From: Bacteroidota bacterium | GTDB taxonomy: Bacteria > Bacteroidota > Bacteroidia > Bacteroidales > Marinifilaceae | NCBI GenBank assembly: GCA_023400335.1 | Contig: JAEXFF010000148.1 | Location: 1-12,301 of the forward strand | Length of the DNA: 12,301 bases | Direction: 5' to 3' | Shown here: piece after piece, positions 6,724 through 12,301 of the stretch | Numbering within the stretch: the first letter of the stretch is position 1 | How the letters are laid out: each line of letters opens with the position of its first letter | Translations under genes and position numbers: made by a program | Notes under the pieces: model-generated | Told to the model about the DNA's origin: nothing | The model's input: the letters and a program-made list of their open reading frames with translations, nothing else | The model's database searches: none

Positions 6724-8826
6724 TTATACTAGTTCTGTTCTCCCGTTATTTTTCTCGACCACTTCTTTAGCAATGTTCTTCGGAACTTCGGCATAATGAT
6801 CGAATTCCATAGAAGAACTGGCGCGCCCAGAAGACAAAGTTCTCAAAACAGTTACATAACCGAATTGTTCTGACAACGGTACTTTAGCTTCAATTACACG
6901 GGCTCCCGTACGGGATTCCATACCTTCTACCTGCCCACGGCGACGGTTGAGGTCAGCAATAATATCTCCCATATAATCTTCCGGAGTAACAACTTCCAGT
7001 TTCATAATCGGCTCCAACAATACCGGTCTGGCTTTCTGAGCAGCTTCTTTATAACCGATTTTGGCAGCCATTTCAAATGAAAGGGCATCGGAGTCTACCG
7101 GATGGAAAGAACCATCTAATAAGGTAATCTTCAGACTTTCCAGCGGATAACCAGCTAACACACCATTATTCATGGCTTCCTTGAAACCTTTCTCTACAGA
7201 AGGGATAAATTCTTTCGGAATATTACCTCCTTTTACCTCATTTACAAAAGTCAAGCCTTCTTTACCTTGTTCTGCAGGCTCCATACGGAAAATAATATCG
7301 GCAAATTTACCACGGCCTCCCGTTTGTTTCTTGAACACATGACGATGTTCTACCGGCTGAGTAATAGCTTCTTTATAAGCTACCTGAGGAGCTCCCTGAT
7401 TACATTCTACCTTAAACTCGCGTCTCAGACGGTCTAAGATAATATCCAGGTGAAGTTCTCCCATACCGCTGATCACAGTCTGACCAGAATCTTCGTCAGT
7501 TTTAACCCGGAAAGTAGGATCCTCTTCCGCTAACTTAGACAAAGCCATTCCCAATTTATCCGTATCTTTCTGTGTCAAAGGTTCCACTGCAATACCAATC
7601 ACCGGATCCGGGAAGGTCATGCTTTCCAATACGATGGGCTTTTCTTCTGAACAAAGCGTATCACCGGTACGGATATCTTTAAATCCGACGCAAGCACAAA
7701 TATCTCCGGCTTCCAGCACCTCCTTCGGCATCTGCTTATTGGAATGCATCTGGAACAAACGGGAAATACGTTCTTTCTTATCGGTACGCGGGTTATATAC
7801 ATAAGAGCCGGCTTCAATCTTACCGGAATAAATCCGGGTATAACACAAACGACCTACGAAAGGATCGGTTGCGATTTTAAATGCCAAAGCTGAAAGCGGA
7901 GCTTCGGGATCTACCGGGAAATAAACCTCTTCTCCATTCCGGGGATCTGTTCCCTTGCTGTTCGGGATATCCAGCGGATTCGGCAAATAAGCAATAACTG
8001 CATCCAATAAATTCTGAACGCCTTTATTCTTAAAAGAAGAACCGCACATTACCGGACAAAAATCCATAGCAATAACGGCCTTACGGATGACAGCCTTCAA
8101 TTCTTCTACAGTTATGGCATCCGGATCTTCAAAGAAACGTTCCATCAAAGCTTCATCCTGAACAGCTGCTGCTTCAACCAGTTTTTCCCTCCATTCCTGT
8201 GCTTCAGCCATTAATTCTTCCGGAATATCCTGTATCGTTGCTTCCATTGAACCGTTCTCCCATACATAAGCCTTCATTTCCACCAGATCGATTACTCCTT
8301 TAAAGTTCTCTTCTGCTCCGATCGGAAGTTCCAGCGGAATGGGATTAGCACTTAGTTTTTCTTTGATTTCACGGACAGCTTTGAAAAAGTCAGCACCGGA
8401 ACGGTCCATCTTATTTACAAAAGCAAGCCGGGGAACCCCATATTTATTAGCCTGACGCCATACAGTTTCAGACTGGGCTTCAACGCCTCCTACAGCACAG
8501 AACAATGCTACAGCACCGTCCAATACCCGCAAAGAACGCTCTACCTCTACGGTAAAGTCAACGTGTCCCGGGGTATCAATAATATTGATCTTATAATCGT
8601 GATCCTGGTAATTCCAAAAACAGGTCGTAGCAGCCGATGTAATGGTAATACCCCTTTCCTGCTCCTGTACCATCCAGTCCATAGTAGCGGTACCATCATG
8701 GGTCTCACCTATTTTATGGTTAACACCGGTAAAATACAGGATACGCTCAGTTGTTGTTGTCTTACCGGCATCAATATGAGCCATGATACCGATATTTCTT
8801 GTATAATGTAAATCTCTCTTTGCCAT
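6724..8826 (-). CDS. fusA: Translation elongation factor G (EF-G, canonical GTPase form)
   Basis: EF-G moves tRNAs and mRNA through the ribosome after peptide-bond formation and, with RRF, recycles ribosomes. The 700-residue product shows all G-domain motifs: AHIDAGKT (16-23, P-loop), RGITIT (58-63, switch I), DTPGH (84-88, with the catalytic His88) and NKMD (138-141). Domains II-V follow, with [29 protein letters not shown], the domain [11 protein letters not shown] loop, and [10 protein letters not shown] near the end. Intact GTPase motifs and the rpsG-fusA-rpsJ context mark this as the housekeeping EF-G. It is not the GTPase-deficient EF-G2 paralogue described in Bacteroides. It starts 17 bp after rpsG behind a rare Shine-Dalgarno-like GAGGAG. 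Confidence 0.98.
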   Translation of the reverse strand: MAKRDLHYTRNIGIMAHIDAGKTTTTERILYFTGVNHKIGETHDGTATMDWMVQEQERGITITSAATTCFWNYQDHDYKINIIDTPGHVDFTVEVERSLRVLDGAVALFCAVGGVEAQSETVWRQANKYGVPRLAFVNKMDRSGADFFKAVREIKEKLSANPIPLELPIGAEENFKGVIDLVEMKAYVWENGSMEATIQDIPEELMAEAQEWREKLVEAAAVQDEALMERFFEDPDAITVEELKAVIRKAVIAMDFCPVMCGSSFKNKGVQNLLDAVIAYLPNPLDIPNSKGTDPRNGEEVYFPVDPEAPLSALAFKIATDPFVGRLCYTRIYSGKIEAGSYVYNPRTDKKERISRLFQMHSNKQMPKEVLEAGDICACVGFKDIRTGDTLCSEEKPIVLESMTFPDPVIGIAVEPLTQKDTDKLGMALSKLAEEDPTFRVKTDEDSGQTVISGMGELHLDIILDRLRREFKVECNQGAPQVAYKEAITQPVEHRHVFKKQTGGRGKFADIIFRMEPAEQGKEGLTFVNEVKGGNIPKEFIPSVEKGFKEAMNNGVLAGYPLESLKITLLDGSFHPVDSDALSFEMAAKIGYKEAAQKARPVLLEPIMKLEVVTPEDYMGDIIADLNRRRGQVEGMESRTGARVIEAKVPLSEQFGYVTVLRTLSSGRASSSMEFDHYAEVPKNIAKEVVEKNNGRTELV

Positions 8827-8836
8827 TTATCTGTCT

Positions 8837-8842
8837 CTCCTC
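8837..8842 (-). promoter_or_regulatory. Shine-Dalgarno-like GAGGAG before fusA
   Basis: GAGGAG ends 10 bases before the fusA ATG, inside the 17-bp rpsG-fusA spacer. Bacteroidota mRNAs mostly lack Shine-Dalgarno sequences, and the other leaders in this window are A-rich without one, so this stands out. The spacing is slightly long for an efficient site, and a chance purine run is possible. Confidence 0.4.
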
Positions 8843-8843
8843 A

Positions 8844-9323
8844 TTAAAATCTGAAATGTGCAAAAGCACGGTTAGCTTCTGCCATACGGTGGGTATCCTC
8901 TTTCTTCTTGAAAGCTGCACCTTCTTCTTTATAAGCTGCCATAATCTCAGCAGCCAATTTTTCTGCCATATTTTTACCGCTTCTCTTTCGAGAGAAGAAA
9001 ATCATATTCTTCACAGAAATTGCTCTCTTTCTGTTGGGATTGATTTCCATCGGCACCTGGAAAGTAGCACCACCTACACGGCGACTCTTTACTTCCACTT
9101 GGGGAGTAATGTTCTCCAATGCTTGCTTCCAAACCTCCAAAGCGGTTTTTTCTTCTTTCTTAGCCATTTTTTCTTCAACGATGTCTAAAGCATCATAGAA
9201 GATCTTAAAAGCGATAGTCTTTTTACCATCTACCATCAGGTCATTTACAAACCGGGTTACCAGTACATCGTTGAATTTAGGGTCTGGTAACAGAATTCTT
9301 TTCTTTGGTTTAGTTTTTCTCAT
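8844..9323 (-). CDS. rpsG: 30S ribosomal protein S7 (uS7)
   Basis: S7 nucleates assembly of the 30S head by binding the 3' major domain of 16S rRNA, and it lies at the E site. The 159-residue product has [19 protein letters not shown] at the N-terminus, [19 protein letters not shown] (about 28-46) and the RNA-binding segment [19 protein letters not shown] (76-94). It ends in the family form [15 protein letters not shown]. Length is normal. It follows rpsL after a 116-bp spacer. That spacer has no TAnnTTTG element and only weak inverted repeats (for example CGAAC/GTTCG), so I see no separate promoter. Confidence 0.97.
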   Translation of the reverse strand: MRKTKPKKRILLPDPKFNDVLVTRFVNDLMVDGKKTIAFKIFYDALDIVEEKMAKKEEKTALEVWKQALENITPQVEVKSRRVGGATFQVPMEINPNRKRAISVKNMIFFSRKRSGKNMAEKLAAEIMAAYKEEGAAFKKKEDTHRMAEANRAFAHFRF

Positions 9324-9439
9324 TTCTTTTAGTTTACGAACTGGTTCGATCAGCTGTCCGTTTGGCCTTCAACAGTTTCACAACTATTTACTCAACTTTC
9401 CGGGAACGCTTCATAAACAAATTCCTGTTAATCACTTTT

Positions 9440-9841
9440 TCACTTTTTGCCTTTTGCTGCAGCCTGGCCCGGCTTCGGTCTCTTCGTACCGTACTTAGAA
9501 CGTCCTTGTTTTCTTTCAGCAACACCGGCAGCATCCAATGTACCACGAACCAAATGATAACGTACACCCGGCAGATCCTTTACACGTCCCCCACGGATCA
9601 TCACGATGGAGTGTTCCTGCAAATTGTGACCTTCTCCCGGAATATAAGCATTCACTGCTTTTCCATTGGTTAATCTAACACGAGCCACCTTTCTCATTGC
9701 TGAATTCGGCTTTTTCGGAGTCGTTGTGTAAACACGTACACAAACCCCACGTCTCTGCGGACATGCATCCAAAGCAGGAGCCTTGCTCTTGTCCACAATT
9801 TTCGTTCTTCCTTTTCTTACTAACTGTTGAATAGTAGGCAT
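9440..9841 (-). CDS. rpsL: 30S ribosomal protein S12 (uS12)
   Basis: S12 lies at the decoding centre and controls tRNA-selection accuracy. The 133-residue product has [12 protein letters not shown] at the N-terminus, [19 protein letters not shown] (37-55) and [19 protein letters not shown] (85-103). Lys43 and Lys88 (numbered with Met), the usual sites of streptomycin-resistance changes, are wild type. Asp89, the RimO methylthiolation site, is present. A basic tail (about 111-133) makes it slightly longer than E. coli S12. I chose the ATG at 9841-9839. Upstream codons reach a TTG at 9886 that lies within the promoter -7 element. This is the first gene of the superoperon. Confidence 0.97.
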   Translation of the reverse strand: MPTIQQLVRKGRTKIVDKSKAPALDACPQRRGVCVRVYTTTPKKPNSAMRKVARVRLTNGKAVNAYIPGEGHNLQEHSIVMIRGGRVKDLPGVRYHLVRGTLDAAGVAERKQGRSKYGTKRPKPGQAAAKGKK

Positions 9842-9883
9842 TACAATAGTTTTAATTAGTATACTTTTATTCAAAATGGAGTG

Positions 9884-9915
9884 CAAATGTACTGACCTTT
9901 TTCCTAACTACCAAA
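9884..9915 (-). promoter_or_regulatory. Main promoter of the str-S10-spc superoperon
   Basis: On the minus strand TACATTTG (9891-9884), followed by C, is an exact match to the Bacteroidota -7 element TAnnTTTG. TTTG (9915-9912) sits 20 bases upstream as the -33 element. Transcription would start near 9876-9880 and give a leader of about 35-40 nt before rpsL. The leader is A-rich with no Shine-Dalgarno sequence. The position before the first gene of a highly expressed operon supports the call. Confidence 0.78.
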
Positions 9916-10068
9916 CAATTATGATATTTTTTTTGGAAAAAAGTAAAGAGAGTCAACAGATTACCCCGGGGAAAGCAGTTCCTCACAAAAAAATTATTTT
10001 TCTATTTTTGAGCCGGAAACCGTTATAAAAAAACTTCGGAATCAGTATAAAAATACAAGGAACAAATG

Positions 10069-10101
10069 TAATTTTGTCAGCAGAACTGCTATTTTTGCAG
10101 T
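10069..10101 (+). promoter_or_regulatory. Candidate promoter region of the sigma-54 activator gene
   Basis: Two exact TAnnTTTG elements point toward the activator gene: TAATTTTG (10069-10076) and TATTTTTG (10090-10097, followed by C). A third copy, TATTTTTG, is at 10003-10010. None has a convincing TTTG at the usual spacing upstream, so I cannot say which is used. The second lies exactly inside a 5-bp inverted repeat (ACTGC 10085-10089, GCAGT 10097-10101), which could be an operator. The rest of the AT-rich divergent region (9916-10068) shows no other clear signal. Confidence 0.35.
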
Positions 10102-10135
10102 ATCTCGTGTCTATCTTTAATTATTTATCCTGACT

Positions 10136-11371
10136 ATGGAAGATTTACAAGCCATAAAACAACGTTTTGAAATTATTGGAAATAATGAAGGTTTAAACCG
10201 GGCAATCGACATCGCCCGTCAAGTTGCTCCTACTGATTTATCCGTACTAATTACAGGTGAAAGCGGGGTTGGAAAAGAAATTTTCCCCCGTATTATCCAT
10301 TTTTTCAGCAGCCGGAAACATTCCCCGTACATTGCTGTCAATTGCGGCGCCATTCCGGAAGGTACAATCGATTCGGAATTATTCGGGCACGAAAAAGGAG
10401 CTTTTACAGGAGCTTTATCCGACCGGAAAGGATATTTTGAAGTCACTGACGGAGGTACGATTTTTCTGGACGAAGTAGGGGAACTTCCGCTTTCCACTCA
10501 AGCCCGTTTGCTGCGGGTACTCGAATCCGGTGAATTTATCCGGGTAGGATCCTCGAAAGTTCAGAAAACCAATGTAAGGGTTATTGCAGCTACCAATCTG
10601 GATATCCCTCAGGCAGTAAAAAACGGAAAATTCCGGGAAGATCTTTACTATCGTTTAAATACGATACCTATATATATACCTCCTCTGCGCGAAAGAAAAG
10701 AAGATATCCCTCTCCTGTTCCGTAAATTCGCCTCGGATTTCGCAGAAAAATACCGTATGCCTGCTATCCGGCTCTCTGAAGAAGCCGTACAATTACTTGA
10801 AAATTACCGATGGCCCGGAAATATCAGGCAATTGAAAAACATTACCGAACAAATTTCTATTATCGAACAGGAAAGGACAGTAGATGCCTCTACTTTAAAA
10901 AAATATTTGCCGGCAGAACATCCCGTATTACCTGTGCTTACCGGAAATCACGACACTTCTGAAAGTAGTTTTGCTTCCGAAAGGGAAATCCTTTACAAAA
11001 TTCTTTTCGATATGAAAAAAGACATGAACGATCTGAAACAACTCGTCTACGGAATGATCGAAAAGGAAGATCTTGCTGCACCTTCTGCCCCCCCTCCGAC
11101 CTCACTGGTCATCCGGCACCAGTACGAACAGCCGAAAACCGAACTCACCAGTAAACCGGTAATCAACCATCCGGCTATACATCCGGAAGAACAAATTCAG
11201 GACACAGAAGCGCTCGTAGAGGAATCTTTTTCGATCGAAGAAAAAGAAAAAGAACTCATCATAAAAGCCCTCGAAAAGAATCACGGTAAGCGTAAAATGG
11301 CAGCAAATGATCTAGGTATTTCCGAAAGAACACTTTACCGGAAATTAAAAGAATACAATATTGAAATTTAA
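10136..11371 (+). CDS. Sigma-54-dependent transcriptional activator (no receiver domain)
   Basis: This is a bacterial enhancer-binding protein that would remodel RNA polymerase-sigma-54 by ATP hydrolysis. The AAA+ domain spans about 13-245: Walker A GESGVGKE (41-48), sigma-54 contact loop GAFTGA (88-93), Walker B with FLDE (110-113), sensor I AATN (151-154), arginine-finger region FREDLYYRLN (166-175) and sensor II WPGNIRQL (226-233). A polar linker follows, with a helical segment around 282-312. The C-terminus is a Fis-type helix-turn-helix (about 373-411). Full-length response regulators carry a receiver first; here the AAA+ domain starts almost at residue 1, so control must be of another kind. 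It is divergent from rpsL and 71 bp upstream of lptE. Its target promoters are not visible in this window. Confidence 0.93.
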   Translation: MEDLQAIKQRFEIIGNNEGLNRAIDIARQVAPTDLSVLITGESGVGKEIFPRIIHFFSSRKHSPYIAVNCGAIPEGTIDSELFGHEKGAFTGALSDRKGYFEVTDGGTIFLDEVGELPLSTQARLLRVLESGEFIRVGSSKVQKTNVRVIAATNLDIPQAVKNGKFREDLYYRLNTIPIYIPPLRERKEDIPLLFRKFASDFAEKYRMPAIRLSEEAVQLLENYRWPGNIRQLKNITEQISIIEQERTVDASTLKKYLPAEHPVLPVLTGNHDTSESSFASEREILYKILFDMKKDMNDLKQLVYGMIEKEDLAAPSAPPPTSLVIRHQYEQPKTELTSKPVINHPAIHPEEQIQDTEALVEESFSIEEKEKELIIKALEKNHGKRKMAANDLGISERTLYRKLKEYNIEI

Positions 11372-11393
11372 AACTTCAGAAACCACATTTAAC

Positions 11394-11422
11394 TTTCAGT
11401 TTTACATTAATTACTATCTTTG
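11394..11422 (+). promoter_or_regulatory. Candidate promoter of lptE
   Basis: TATCTTTG (11415-11422), followed by C, matches the TAnnTTTG -7 element exactly in the 71-bp gap between the activator gene and lptE. The -33 partner is weak: TTTC at 11394-11397, 17 bases upstream. Transcription would start about 15 bases before the lptE ATG. This implies lptE need not depend on read-through from the activator gene. No sigma-54 (GG-N10-GC) promoter is seen here. Confidence 0.5.
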
Positions 11423-11442
11423 CAAATTATATATTTATCTCT

Positions 11443-11964
11443 ATGAAAACACTGAAAATTCTGGTTTGTACCCTCCTTATCCTCCTTTGTTGCGATTCAT
11501 GTAAACTCGCTAGCATCAAATATTCCATGACAGGTGCTTCTATTTCGCCGGATGTAAAAACGTATTCTGTCGATTATTTTCCCAACCGGGCTCTGTTGGT
11601 CGTTCCTTACCTGAGCACTCTTTTCCGTGAAAAATTAACGGAATATTTGCGGACAAAAACAAGCCTGAAAGAAATGACAGACAATAACGGAGATATCCGT
11701 TTTGAAGGAGAAATCGTAGGATATTATCAAAAACCCATCGATATCCAAAGGGACGAGATCGCTTCCTCTAACCGTCTTACGATAGAAATACGGGTTAAGT
11801 ATACCAATACCAAAGACGATAAATACGACTTCGACTCCCGTTTTTCCAATTATACGGATTACAGTATAGACATCGATTTCGATTCTGCAGAAGAAGGCTT
11901 AATCACCACCATACTGGACAAAATTATCGAAGATATTTATAATAAAGCCCTAGTGAACTGGTAA
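11443..11964 (+). CDS. lptE: LptE-family outer-membrane LPS assembly lipoprotein
   Basis: LptE plugs the LptD barrel and helps insert lipopolysaccharide into the outer leaflet of the outer membrane. The 173-residue product starts with a lipoprotein-type signal (MKTLKILVCTLLILLCC) and candidate lipidated cysteines at 16, 17 and 20. The mature part has the Bacteroidota LptE pattern: YSMTGASISPDVKTYSVDYFPNRA (about 27-50), a helix (STLFREKLTEYLRTKT), SSNRLTIEIRVKY (108-120) and a C-terminal helix ending ALVNW. The lipobox is imperfect, since Cys rather than Leu is at -3 of Cys20. It lies behind the sigma-54 activator gene and 31 bp before the next gene. lptD is not in the window. The assignment rests on remembered family pattern and context. 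Confidence 0.85.
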   Translation: MKTLKILVCTLLILLCCDSCKLASIKYSMTGASISPDVKTYSVDYFPNRALLVVPYLSTLFREKLTEYLRTKTSLKEMTDNNGDIRFEGEIVGYYQKPIDIQRDEIASSNRLTIEIRVKYTNTKDDKYDFDSRFSNYTDYSIDIDFDSAEEGLITTILDKIIEDIYNKALVNW

Positions 11965-11995
11965 AAGATTTACTGAACCAGAAGAATAGGAACTG

Positions 11996-12301
11996 ATGAA
12001 AATAGATAAATGGATAGTATTCTTTTCTCATCCCGAAAAAATAAAAGGTGAGGAGCTGACAGAGCTGGAAGCTCTGCTCAACCGCTATCCTTATTTTCAG
12101 GCTGCTCAGATTCTTTTTCTTAAAGTGCTTTATCTCTCCCAAAATAACCGCTTCTCCCAGGAATTAAAACACAGAAGTATTTATATTCCTAACTACAAAC
12201 AATTCTACAAATATTTGAACAACTGGGCTGAATTCAGAAAAGACCTTCTTCCCAGAGAAGCGGAACCGGGTAGCGCAGCATCCTGTCCGGAAGTCTCTCT
12301 C
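11996..12301 (+). CDS. Uncharacterised conserved Bacteroidales protein (5' part, truncated by window)
   Basis: The frame is open from an ATG at 11996 to the window end, giving 102 residues without a stop. I do not recognise a named function. The N-terminus is soluble-looking and helical, with no signal peptide or membrane segment. It contains the pattern ELEALLNRYPYFQAAQILFLKVLYLSQNNRFSQELK followed by SIYIPNYKQFYKYL. I recall similar pieces in Bacteroidales proteins encoded next to lptE and upstream of secG, sometimes annotated as tetratricopeptide-repeat-like. It lies 31 bp after lptE on the same strand and is likely cotranscribed. A weak AGGA lies 4 bases before the ATG. Confidence 0.75.
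   Translation, partial: MKIDKWIVFFSHPEKIKGEELTELEALLNRYPYFQAAQILFLKVLYLSQNNRFSQELKHRSIYIPNYKQFYKYLNNWAEFRKDLLPREAEPGSAASCPEVSL

Noticed and set aside
6724..8826. Possibility that this EF-G is the GTPase-deficient EF-G2 paralogue known in Bacteroides
   Set aside because: All G motifs including DTPGH with the catalytic histidine are intact, and the gene sits in the canonical rpsG-fusA-rpsJ position.
9388..9414. Eight-codon minus-strand open frame (MKRSRKVE) in the rpsL-rpsG spacer
   Set aside because: It is too short to distinguish from chance, with no ribosome-binding signal or conservation evidence available.
11372..11442. Possible terminator after the sigma-54 activator gene
   Set aside because: No GC-rich stem followed by a T run is visible; the gap is better explained by the lptE promoter element.

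Overview
The window carries the front part of a bacterial ribosomal-protein superoperon on the minus strand (positions 1-9841) and, divergent from it across a 294-bp intergenic region, the start of a plus-strand cluster (10136-12301) with a sigma-54 activator, an LptE-type lipoprotein and a truncated conserved gene. The protein sequences, the TAnnTTTG promoter elements, the near absence of Shine-Dalgarno sequences and the sigma-54 activator/lptE neighbourhood all point to a member of Bacteroidota, order Bacteroidales. A family such as Odoribacteraceae is possible, but I cannot settle this from sequence alone.

Minus strand, in transcription order: rpsL, rpsG, fusA (str block, without tuf), then rpsJ, rplC, rplD, rplW, rplB, rpsS, rplV, rpsC, rplP, rpmC, rpsQ (S10 block), then rplN, rplX, rplE (start of the spc block). 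rplE ends 13 bases before the window edge, where rpsN would be expected. The gene order is canonical and every gene is full length and intact. A good promoter with the Bacteroidota consensus lies just upstream of rpsL. A second one, with the same 20-base spacing, lies inside the unusually long (160 bp) rplX-rplE spacer and could drive rplE and downstream genes separately. Several other spacers (fusA-rpsJ, rpsJ-rplC, rplP-rpmC) carry stem-loops that begin at or soon after a stop codon and lack the U tract of a terminator.

Plus strand: a 411-residue sigma-54-dependent activator with an intact AAA+ domain (GAFTGA loop, Walker A and B, arginine finger) and a C-terminal Fis-type helix-turn-helix but no receiver domain; then lptE, with its own candidate promoter and a cysteine-rich lipoprotein signal; then the first 102 codons of an uncharacterised Bacteroidales protein that runs off the window.

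Together the minus-strand genes supply most early-assembling 30S and 50S proteins plus the translocase EF-G. The plus-strand genes look like an outer-membrane/LPS biogenesis locus. I see no insertion sequence, CRISPR array, tRNA, rRNA or prophage. The window is mainly conserved housekeeping DNA. The most interesting content is in its non-coding spacers.
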